A DNA stretch of 7,747 bases from Gaiellasilicea sp035553355 (lineage in GTDB: Bacteria; Actinomycetota; Thermoleophilia; Gaiellales; Gaiellaceae). Positions 1 through 6,998 of the stretch are shown here, piece by piece. The stretch is taken from positions 1 through 7,747 of the forward strand of contig DATMJW010000083.1 of NCBI GenBank assembly GCA_035553355.1, in the 5' to 3' direction. A program made the position numbers and the translations under genes. Under the pieces are notes generated by a model. That model made no database searches and was not told where the DNA came from. It worked only from the letters and a program-made list of their open reading frames with translations. How positions within the stretch are numbered: the first letter of the stretch is position 1; each line of letters starts with the position of its first letter.

Positions 1-1
1 G

Positions 2-598
2 TGCTTCAAGCCCGTGTTCTCGTCGGGGTCGCGCGGGTTCCGCATCCTCGATCCGACCGTCGACCGGGCGCACCAGCTCCTGAACGAGCGGCCCGGCTCG
101 GTGGCGATGCGCCTCGAGGAGGCGGTCGAGCTGCTGCCCGATGAGGGCGGGCCCGACCTGCTCGTGATGGAGCTCGCGACGGGCGGTGAGCGGACGATCG
201 ACGGGATCGCGGACGGGGAGCGCGTCGTCCTGGGGCACCCGAAGACGCGCGAGTCGATGCGCGCCGGGCTCGCGATGTACTTCGTCACGCTCGAGGACGA
301 CGAGCTGATGGCGACCGCCGACCGGCTCGTGCGGGAGCTGCGGATCGAGCACTTCTTCAACATCCAGCTCGTCGGCGAGCACGTGATCGAGATCAACCCG
401 CGGATCTCGACGATCGTCTACCAGGACGACCTCAACCTGCCGTACCTCGGTGTGAAGCGCGCGCTCGGCGAGATCGGCGACGACGAGCTCGCGGCGCTGC
501 GTGCGCGGGTGCGTCCGGGGCGGACGACGCTGCGCTACTTCGACCAGGTCGACTTCGACGGCGCCGTCGTCGACTCGCGCGCACACGCGCGCCCGTGA
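2..598 (+). CDS. ATP-grasp domain ligase, C-terminal part (5' truncated)
   Basis: The frame is open from base 2 to a TGA at 596-598; the gene begins before the window, so the GTG at 14 is not a credible start. The visible 198 residues are the second half of an ATP-grasp fold of the carbamoyl-phosphate-synthase-like type. The KPVFSSGSRGFRI stretch near the left edge is the nucleotide-binding Lys/Gly-rich strand and loop. The segment around VMELATGGERTIDGI supplies the adenine-side Glu and the conserved Asp. FFNIQLVGEHVIEINPR (Glu at 389-391, Asn at 395-397) holds the Mg-ATP ligands. Such enzymes join a carboxylate to an amine or other nucleophile through an acyl-phosphate. The substrate cannot be read because the N-terminal half is missing. 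A glycosyltransferase and a flippase follow, and CPS-like ATP-grasp proteins occur in surface-glycan loci, so a role in glycan or cell-envelope modification is inferred. The family call is solid; the role is weak. Confidence 0.85.
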   Translation, partial: CFKPVFSSGSRGFRILDPTVDRAHQLLNERPGSVAMRLEEAVELLPDEGGPDLLVMELATGGERTIDGIADGERVVLGHPKTRESMRAGLAMYFVTLEDDELMATADRLVRELRIEHFFNIQLVGEHVIEINPRISTIVYQDDLNLPYLGVKRALGEIGDDELAALRARVRPGRTTLRYFDQVDFDGAVVDSRAHARP

Positions 599-626
599 GG
601 CAGGGGCGGTCGTGGCGGCGCCTCCA

Positions 627-647
627 CCCACCACCCCCCACCCACCC
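627..647 (-). other. G-quadruplex-forming motif (G-rich on minus strand)
   Basis: The plus strand is a pure C/A tract, so the minus strand reads GGG-T-GGG-T-GGGGGG-TGGT-GGG. That is four or more runs of at least three G, with loops of one, one and four bases, and it satisfies the usual G3+N1-7 quadruplex pattern with short, stabilising loops. It lies in the only sizeable non-coding gap of the left half (599-719), on the template strand upstream of the glycosyltransferase gene. The rest of this gap holds short overlapping GC inverted repeats (670-691) without a T tract and no promoter that I can call with confidence. A regulatory role is inference. Confidence 0.6.
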
Positions 648-719
648 ACGGGGCGGGAAACGGTAGTCGGTGCGGTCGCACGCGTCCGTGCCGCTTCTGT
701 GACGGGACGCTGAATCTTC

Positions 720-1673
720 GTGCACACCCGTCCCGAACGGCCGCTGCGCGTCACCTTCTGCCCCGTCAACACGGCCGGTGTGCCGTGGACGACCGCGCAG
801 GCGCTCCGCCGCCGCGGCGTCGACGCCCGCGTCGTCGTCTTCGAGCGCTACCGCCTGCACCCGGAGGCGGACGAATCGCTCGAGATCGCGGGCGCCGGAC
901 TCCTGCGGCGCCAGGCAGCGCAGTGGCACGCGCTCGGGCGGCTCCTCCCGCAGACGGACGTCTTCCACTTCGTCTTCGGGCTCACGCTCGTCCCGCAGTC
1001 GCTCCAGTTCCCCCTCCTCCGCGCGGCGCGGCGGAAGTCGGTGATGCACTACCTCGGCTCGGACATCCGCGGCAAGACGCCCGCCGAGCTCGCGCACGGG
1101 CGGAAGGCCGACGCCGAGATCGTCGGGAGCTACGACGCGATCCGGTGGGTGCCCCACGCCCACGTGCTGCCGCCGGGGATCGACGTCTCGTCGATCGAGC
1201 CGACGCCGCCGAGCGACCGGACACGGCCCGTGATCGTCCACGCGCCGTCGAGCCGCCGACGCAAGGGGACGGACGCCGTGGTCGCAGCGTGCGAGGGCCT
1301 CGACGCCGAGCTCGAGCTCGTCGAGGGGCTCCGGCACGACGAGGCGTTCGAGCGCTACCGGCGGGCGGACATCGTCGTCGATCAGCTGAACGCCGGCTGG
1401 TACGGCATCTTCGCGATCGAGGCGATGGCGCTCGGGAAGCCGGTCGTCACGTTCCTGCACGACGAGGCGGTGCGGCGGACGGAGGACGCCTACGGGACCG
1501 CCGTCCCGATCGTGAACGCCAACGCGGCGACGCTGCGCGAGCGGCTCGAGCCGCTCGTCGCGGACGCGGCTCTTCGCCGCCGCATTGGGGACGCCTCACG
1601 CGCGTACGTCGAGCGCGTCCACGACGTCGAGCGCGTGACCGACCGCCTGCTCGACCTCTACGCTCGCCTGTAG
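720..1673 (+). CDS. GT-B fold glycosyltransferase (GT4-like)
   Basis: A 317-residue protein that probably transfers a sugar from a nucleotide-sugar donor to a surface-glycan precursor at the cytosolic membrane face. An N-terminal Rossmann half starts with a strand and loop (LRVTFCPVNTAGVPW, residues 9-23), followed by HYLGSDIRG at 110-118. After the linker (LPPGIDVSSIEP) comes the donor-binding half: VIVHAPSSRRRKGTDAV (171-187), the ADIVVDQL strand (216-223) and GWYGIFAIEAMALGKPVV (226-243). The last is the position of the GT4 EX7E motif. Glu234 is present, but the first Glu is replaced by Gly226, so this is a divergent member. There is no signal peptide or membrane helix. The GTG at 720 is the first possible start because an in-frame TGA lies at 711-713; no clear Shine-Dalgarno sequence precedes it. 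The stop directly abuts the flippase ATG, so the two are very likely co-transcribed and coupled. Donor and acceptor are not predictable. Confidence 0.82.
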   Translation: MHTRPERPLRVTFCPVNTAGVPWTTAQALRRRGVDARVVVFERYRLHPEADESLEIAGAGLLRRQAAQWHALGRLLPQTDVFHFVFGLTLVPQSLQFPLLRAARRKSVMHYLGSDIRGKTPAELAHGRKADAEIVGSYDAIRWVPHAHVLPPGIDVSSIEPTPPSDRTRPVIVHAPSSRRRKGTDAVVAACEGLDAELELVEGLRHDEAFERYRRADIVVDQLNAGWYGIFAIEAMALGKPVVTFLHDEAVRRTEDAYGTAVPIVNANAATLRERLEPLVADAALRRRIGDASRAYVERVHDVERVTDRLLDLYARL

Positions 1674-3125
1674 ATGGGCGCCCTCGGCGGGCAGCTACGG
1701 CGGCTCGGCCGCCACTCGGCCGTCTACGGCCTCGGCGGGATCGTCTCGCGCGTCCTCGCGGTCTTCCTGCTCCCGCTCTACACGCGCTACCTCGACCGCG
1801 ACGACTTCGGCGCCGTCGGCCTCGTGATCGCGCTCTCCGCCGTCCTCGTCACGATCCTGCGGCTCGGGATCTCGTCGGCGTTCTTCCGCTTCTACTTCGA
1901 CTCGCAGGAGCCTGCGCAGCGGCGGCTCGTCGTCCGCACCTCCTTCTGGTTCACGATGGGCATGGCCACAGCCGGCCTCGTCGCCGGCGTCGTGCTCGCG
2001 GCGCCGCTCGCCGGGCTGCTCGGGCTCGACGACCCGAACCTCGTGCGCGCCGGCTTCGTCGGGATCTGGGCGCAGATGAACTACGAGCAGCTGACGTCGC
2101 TCTTCCGCGCCGAGGAGCGCTCGACGGCGTTCGTGCTCGCGAGCCTCGCGAACGTCGCCGTGACGATCGCGGCGACGGTGCTCCTCGTCGTCGTCTGGGA
2201 GCAGGGCGCGCTGGGGGTGATCATCGGGAACTTCGTCGGCACGCTGCTCGTCTACCTCGCGCTCCTCGCCGTCCACCGCGAGCAGCTCGGCCTCGAGTTC
2301 TCGCGCCCGCTGCTGCGCGAGATGAACCGCTTCGGCATCCCGCTCGTGCCGGCCGCGCTCGCGCTGATCGCGGTGAACTTCAGCGACCGCTTCTTCCTCG
2401 TCCACCTCGCGAGCCTCGAGGAGGTCGGGCTGTACGAGATCGGCGTCCGGATCGCGTCCGCGATGGTGCTGCTCCTGACCGCGTTCCGGATGGCGTGGCC
2501 CGCGTTCGCGTACTCGATCGACGACGACGCGGAGGCGAAGCGGACGTACGCCTTCGTGCTCACGTACCTCGTCGCCGTCGCGTCGTGGCTCGCGCTCGCG
2601 CTCGGGCTGCTCGCGCCGTGGCTCGTGCGCCTCCTGACCCAGCCGGAGTTCTACGCGGGCGAGCGCGTCGTCGCGCCGCTCGCGTTCGGCGGCATGGCGT
2701 ACGCCGCGTACATCGTGATGGCGATCGGCGTCGGGCGGGCGAAGCGGACGCAGTTCAACTGGCTCATCACCGGCGCGGCCGCCCTCGTGAACGTCGCGCT
2801 CAACCTCGTGCTGATCCCCCGCTACGGGATGATGGGCGCCGCCGTCGCCACCGTCGCCGCGTACGCCGTCATGTTCGTCGCGATGACGTGGTACGCCCAG
2901 CGCGTCTTCCCGACGCCGTACCAGTGGCGGCGTGTCGCCACCGCGGTCGCGGCGGCCGTCGCGCTGCTCCTGCTCGGGAAGAGGGTCGGCGGGCTCGGTG
3001 CAGCCCTCGCGCTCAGCGCGCTCTACCCGCTCGTGCTCCTCCCGCTCGGCTTCTATCTCCCCGCCGAGCGGCGGCGGCTCACCGCGCTACGGCCTCCTCT
3101 GCGACCGCGCGGCCGCGCGTCGTGA
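1674..3125 (+). CDS. Wzx-type polysaccharide/oligosaccharide flippase (MOP superfamily)
   Basis: A 483-residue integral membrane protein with about 12-14 hydrophobic helices across its length, as expected for Wzx/RfbX flippases, which move lipid-linked oligosaccharide units from the inner to the outer membrane leaflet. Family hallmarks include an N-terminal amphipathic stretch before the first helix (RLGRHSAVYGLGGIVSRVLA), the FGAVGL turn, FGIPLVPAALALIAVNFSDRFFL at the start of the second half, an EVGLYEIGVRIAS helix, and the NLVLIPRYGMMGAAVAT segment typical of the C-terminal half. The C-terminus is basic and rich in Arg and Pro (RRRLTALRPPLRPRGRAS). The ATG follows the glycosyltransferase TAG with no gap, so termination-reinitiation is the likely route of translation. 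The last 47 bases overlap the opposite-strand permease gene. MurJ-like function is possible but less likely, given the glycosyltransferase partner. Confidence 0.88.
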   Translation: MGALGGQLRRLGRHSAVYGLGGIVSRVLAVFLLPLYTRYLDRDDFGAVGLVIALSAVLVTILRLGISSAFFRFYFDSQEPAQRRLVVRTSFWFTMGMATAGLVAGVVLAAPLAGLLGLDDPNLVRAGFVGIWAQMNYEQLTSLFRAEERSTAFVLASLANVAVTIAATVLLVVVWEQGALGVIIGNFVGTLLVYLALLAVHREQLGLEFSRPLLREMNRFGIPLVPAALALIAVNFSDRFFLVHLASLEEVGLYEIGVRIASAMVLLLTAFRMAWPAFAYSIDDDAEAKRTYAFVLTYLVAVASWLALALGLLAPWLVRLLTQPEFYAGERVVAPLAFGGMAYAAYIVMAIGVGRAKRTQFNWLITGAAALVNVALNLVLIPRYGMMGAAVATVAAYAVMFVAMTWYAQRVFPTPYQWRRVATAVAAAVALLLLGKRVGGLGAALALSALYPLVLLPLGFYLPAERRRLTALRPPLRPRGRAS

Positions 3126-4188
3126 GGCGCAGCTCGCCGGCGGCCTCCTCGACGAGCCCGCGGCGTGCTGCACCGCGCACGATCCGCTCGGCGAACGCCG
3201 CGTCCCAGCGCAGGTGCTCGCCGAGGTGCGCCACGCGGTTCTCGACGTGGGCCTCGGGAAGCCCCTCGTGGTTCGCGAGGTGGATCGCGAGCATCGTCTG
3301 CGCGAATTCGAGCCGCTGCCGCGCGCGGCGCCGCGCAACGGCGACGAGCCCCCGGCCCGGGGCGAACGCCCACGCGAGCAGGAAGAGGACGCCGCTCATC
3401 GTCGCCATCGCGCCCGCGATCGATGCGTCGAGGAGATACGCGAGCCAGTAGCCGGAGAGTGCCGCTGCCGCGCCGAGCCCGGCCGCGAGCGCGAGGAGCC
3501 GGTCGAGCCGGTCCGTGAGGAGGTAGGCAGTCGCCGGCGGCGCGATCATCAGCGCGACGACGAGGATCGAGCCCACCGCGTCGAACGCCCCGACCGCGGT
3601 CACCGAGACCATCCCCATCAGCCCGTACTGCACCGCTGCGGGCGCGAAGCCGAGCGCGACGGCGAGCGCAGGGTCGAACGTCGACAGCTTCAGCTCCTTC
3701 CAGAAGACGGCGATCGCGAGCACGTCGAGCGCGAGGATCACGCTCATCGCGACGAGCGACGACGGCCCGAAGTCCCACCCCCAGAGGACGAGCCGGTCGA
3801 ACGGCGCGAACGCGAGCTCGCCGAGCAGGACGACGTCGACGTCGAGATGGACGCCGTCCGCGTACCGGGAGACGAGGATCACGCCGATCGAGAAGAGGGC
3901 GGGGAAGACGAGGCCGATCGCCGCGTCCTCGCGCACGAGACCCGTCCGCTCGAGCGCCTCGACGAGCGCGACGGTCGCGAGGCCGACGAGGGCGGCTCCC
4001 GCGAGGAGGAACGGCGAGTTCACGCTCTCGACGACGAAGAACGCGAGCACGATCCCGAGCAGGATCGAGTGGCTGATCGCGTCGCTGACGAGCGAGAGCC
4101 GCCGCAGCACGAGGAACGTGCCGGGGAGGGCGCAGGCGACCGCGACGACGACCGCGAGGATCTGGATCTCGATCTGGCCGGACGTCAC
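3079..4188 (-). CDS. troD: Metal ABC transporter permease 2 with C-terminal DtxR-like winged helix
   Basis: A 369-residue ABC-3 family permease, the last gene of a four-gene metal-uptake operon. Residues 1-280 form the hydrophobic membrane part: PGTFLVLRRLSLVSDAISHS (22-41) with the conserved D36/H40 pair, a WKELKLSTFDP cytosolic segment (163-173) for contact with the ATPase, and VGSILVVALMIAPPATA (205-221). Residues from about 283 are an extra tail beyond the usual permease length. It opens with Arg-rich ARRRARQRLEF, then a helix (AQTMLAIHLANHEG), a recognition-like segment (LRWDAAFAERIVRGAARRGLV, 326-346) and a wing ending LRLTTRGRAVAEEA. The order and spacing resemble the DNA-binding part of DtxR. 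The GTG start at 4188 is chosen because it gives a GTGA overlap with the upstream permease stop and has GGAGG seven bases ahead; the longer open frame reaching 5307 has no membrane or permease character. The 3' end overlaps the flippase gene. The gene symbol is by operon position. Confidence 0.88.
   Translation of the reverse strand: MTSGQIEIQILAVVVAVACALPGTFLVLRRLSLVSDAISHSILLGIVLAFFVVESVNSPFLLAGAALVGLATVALVEALERTGLVREDAAIGLVFPALFSIGVILVSRYADGVHLDVDVVLLGELAFAPFDRLVLWGWDFGPSSLVAMSVILALDVLAIAVFWKELKLSTFDPALAVALGFAPAAVQYGLMGMVSVTAVGAFDAVGSILVVALMIAPPATAYLLTDRLDRLLALAAGLGAAAALSGYWLAYLLDASIAGAMATMSGVLFLLAWAFAPGRGLVAVARRRARQRLEFAQTMLAIHLANHEGLPEAHVENRVAHLGEHLRWDAAFAERIVRGAARRGLVEEAAGELRLTTRGRAVAEEAVAR
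3082..3342 (-). other. DtxR-like winged-helix tail of permease 2
   Basis: This covers residues 283-369 of the second permease (listed high to low, minus strand). An Arg-rich linker leads into a helix equivalent to DtxR helix 1 (TMLAIHLANHEG), a helix pair around HLGEHLRWDAAFAERIVRGAARRGLV, and a beta wing with the LTTRGRAVAEEA end that matches the usual LTpxGrxxA close of DtxR/MntR winged helices. No DtxR dimerisation/metal domain follows; the protein ends at the wing. The assignment rests on manual pattern comparison with the DtxR N-terminal domain. Confidence 0.6.
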
Positions 4189-5266
4189 CGCTCCGCCTCC
4201 GCACGGCCGTCGTCGGTCAGCACCCAGCCGTCTTCGGCACGGCGCGCGTAGCCGCGGCGCTCGAGCTCGAGCAGCGTCGGCTCCGCGCCGCCCGACATCA
4301 CGGAGAGCACCGCCGCCGAGTGCCCCCGCGGGTCGTCCGGATGCTGGAGCTCGAGCGCGCGCAGGTCGGCGAGCACCGCCGCGACCCGCAGCCGCCGCCG
4401 CTCGCGCCTCGACCGGAGCGCCGCCCACAGGAGCCCCCGCCGCGGTGCCGCGAGGAGCGACACGAGCACGAGGGCCGTCGCGCAGAGGACGATCGTCGGC
4501 CCCGTCGGCAGGCGCTCCGTCTCCGACGAGAGGACGGAGCCGGCGACCCCGGCGACGGCGCCGAACACGGCGGCGAGGGCGGCCACGAGCGCGAGGCGGT
4601 CCGTCCACTGGCGGGCCGCCGCCGCAGGCGCGATCAGCATCGCCGCCATCAGCACGACGCCGACCGTCTGCAGCCCGATCACGATCGCCGTCACGAGGAG
4701 CGCCGTCAGGAGGACGTCGATCGCGCGCATCGAGAGCCCGAGGCTCGTGCCGAACTCGGGGTCGAACGCGAGCAGCTTCAGCTCCTTCCAGGCGAGCAGC
4801 ATGAGCACGAGCGCGCCGGCCCCGAGCACGCCCATTGTGACGAGGTCGCTGCGCAGGAGCGCGGCCGCCTGCCCGAAGAGGAAGCGGTCGAGCCCTGCCT
4901 GCGATGCGTCCGGGCGCCGCTGGATGAACGTGAGCAGCACGAGCCCGAAGCCGAAGAACACGGAGAGCACGATCCCGAGGGCCGCGTCGTACTTGACGCG
5001 GGTGGTGCGCGTCACGCCGACGACGACCAGCGTCGCCGCGAAGCCTGCGAGCGCGGCGCCGAGCACGAGCGGGAGCGGCGCGCGCGTGCCCGTGAGCAGG
5101 AACGCGAGCGCGACGCCGGGCAGCGCCGCGTGCGAGATCGCGTCGCCGAGCAGGCTCTGCCGGCGCAGCACGGCGAACGTGCCGAGGGCGCCGCTCGTGA
5201 TCCCGAGCGCGGCGGAGCCGAGCGCGACGGTGCGGAACGTGTGATCGGAGAGCAGCTCGAGCACCC

Positions 5267-5270
<4 letters not shown>
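4185..5270 (-). CDS. troC: Metal ABC transporter permease 1 with C-terminal winged-helix-like tail
   Basis: A 361-residue ABC-3 family inner-membrane permease that would form the metal channel together with the next gene's product. Family marks are GALGTFAVLRRQSLLGDAISH (from 27) with the D43/H47 pair and ALPG after it, KYDAALGI at 93-100, WKELKLLAFDPEFG at 161-174, and QTVGVVLMAAMLIAPAAAA at 201-219. The membrane part ends near residue 276. A further 85 residues run through an Arg-rich stretch (LRSRRERRRLRV) into a helix (AAVLADLRALELQHP), a middle helix and ELERRGYARRAEDGWVLTDDGRAEAER, which reads as a winged-helix turn and wing. The GTG at 5270 is chosen because it overlaps the ATPase stop as GTGA. 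A second GTG two codons later is possible, and the Shine-Dalgarno sequence is weak, so coupling probably matters. The stop overlaps the next gene's GTG in the same way. The symbol is by operon position; the metal could be Mn, Zn or Fe. Confidence 0.9.
4196..4200 (-). promoter_or_regulatory. Shine-Dalgarno sequence for permease 2
   Basis: GGAGG on the minus strand, seven bases before the GTG at 4188. It lies inside the end of the permease 1 gene and supports this start over the much longer upstream open frame. Confidence 0.7.
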
Positions 5271-6000
<730 letters not shown>

Positions 6001-6004
<4 letters not shown>

Positions 6005-6933
6005 CGGCCGAGCCCCTCCACGATCACGTCGATGTTGTGGCGCACCATGCCCACGTACGTGCCCTCGGGCGTCCCGGCCTCTCCCATCGCGTCGGCGAAG
6101 AGCTCGCCGCCGCGGCGCACGTCGAACCCGCGCGCCCGCACCGCCTCCCGCACCGCCTCGATCGCACGGGGCGAGACCGACGACTCGACGAAGAGGGCGG
6201 GAATGCGCCGCTCGGCGATGAAGTCCGCGAGCTCCTGGACGTCGCCCGCGCCCGCCTCGGCCGCCGTCGAGATCCCCTGCAGGCCGCGGACGTCGAACCC
6301 GTAGGCGCGCCCGAAGTAGTTGAACGCGTCGTGCGCGGTGATCAGCACGCGCCGCTCTCGCGGGATCTCGGACGCGCGCCGCTGCACGTACGCGTCGAGC
6401 TCGTCGAGCTCGTCGAGGTAGGCGGCGGCGTTGCGACGGTAGAGGGAGGCGCTCCCCGGATCCCGCTCCGCGAGCGTGTCGCGGATCGCGAGGACCGCGT
6501 GCCGCCACAGCTCCACGTCGAACCAGATGTGCGGGTCGTAGTTGCCGGCGAAGTCGGGGGGAGCGAGGCGATCGGCCTCCGGCACCGCGTCGCCGACGGC
6601 CCGCGTCGTCCGCGCGCCGCCGATGCGCTCGAAGACCTCCGCCATCCGCGCCTCGAGATGGAGGCCGACGTAGAAGACGACGTCGGCCCGCTCGAGGCGC
6701 CGGAGGTCGCCCTCGCTCGCCTTGTAGACGTGCGGGTCGATGCCGGGGCCCATCAGCGTCTCCACCGCGACCCGCTCGCCGCCGACGCGCTGGACGGCGT
6801 CGCCCACCATCCCCACGGTCGCGACGACGTGCACCGTCTCCCCGTCGAGCGGGCGGAGCGTCGTCGCCTCGACCGGCCCGCACCCCACCGCGAGCAGGAC
6901 GAGGAGCACGAGCGCCGCAGCAGGTTTAGCCAT
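6001..6933 (-). CDS. troA: TroA-like metal-binding lipoprotein of ABC transporter
   Basis: A 310-residue cluster A-I (cluster 9) substrate-binding protein that captures a divalent metal outside the membrane and hands it to the permeases. A lipoprotein signal is clear: MAKPAA, a hydrophobic core ALVLLVLLAV, and lipobox AVGC with Cys18 as the lipid anchor. Expected ligands are His68 in GIDPHVYKAS, His135 in YDPHIWFD, His201 in ITAHDAFNYFG and Asp281 in LFADAMG. The third-position His with a fourth-position Asp is the TroA pattern, unlike PsaA (Glu/Asp). GLQGIST (217-223) is another TroA family mark. There is no His-rich loop of the type seen in ZnuA. Metal choice between Zn and Mn cannot be settled from sequence; the operator type favours Mn (or Fe). 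It is the first gene of the operon. The ATG at 6933 has no Shine-Dalgarno sequence and lies within a DtxR-type palindrome, so a leaderless mRNA is possible. Confidence 0.94.
6013..6019 (-). promoter_or_regulatory. Shine-Dalgarno sequence for the ATPase gene
   Basis: GGAGGGG on the minus strand, eight bases before the GTG at 6004. It is embedded in the last codons of the binding-protein gene and supports the chosen ATPase start. Confidence 0.75.
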
Positions 6934-6939
6934 GTCTAA
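6926..6939 (-). promoter_or_regulatory. Putative DtxR/MntR-family operator over the troA start codon
   Basis: The minus strand reads TTAGACATGGCTAA, a 14-base palindrome with six of seven pairs matching: TTAG and CTAA arms around a CATG centre. This TTAG-N6-CTAA layout resembles operators of metal-responsive DtxR/MntR/IdeR-type repressors. It stands out as part of the one AT-rich patch in the window. The ATG of the binding-protein gene is the centre of the palindrome. A repressor bound here with metal would block transcription of the uptake operon, the expected logic. No stand-alone DtxR-family gene is in the window. The site call is by eye. Confidence 0.6.
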
Positions 6940-6967
6940 TTTTTAGCAGAAGCTGCACCCGCGTAAC
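6939..6967 (-). promoter_or_regulatory. Possible leaderless promoter of the metal-uptake operon
   Basis: Upstream of the troA ATG the minus strand has TAAAAAT at 6945-6939, placed 12 to 6 bases before the A of ATG. This is where a -10 element would sit if transcription began at the start codon. A weak -35 candidate, GTTACG (6967-6962, three of six matches to TTGACA), is 16 bases further up. The lack of a Shine-Dalgarno sequence agrees with a leaderless transcript. The operator overlaps the initiation point. This is only a candidate. Confidence 0.35.
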
Positions 6968-6998
6968 CGTCGGCGGCCGCCCGTCGTTCTCTCTGCGG

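Noticed and set aside
670..691. Inverted repeats (GTGCG-GT-CGCAC and GCACG-CGTC-CGTGC) as a terminator or operator
   Set aside because: The two repeats overlap and exclude each other, no T tract follows, and such short GC palindromes are expected by chance at this composition.
785..3451. A very long plus-strand open frame (888 codons) across the glycosyltransferase and flippase genes
   Set aside because: It is Arg/Ala/Pro-rich low-complexity translation out of frame with two clear genes; a usual shadow in high-GC DNA.
6005..6883. Possible fusion of an extra domain to the ATPase N-terminus
   Set aside because: The open frame upstream of 6004 is an out-of-frame reading of the binding-protein gene; the ABC domain begins directly at the GTG at 6004.
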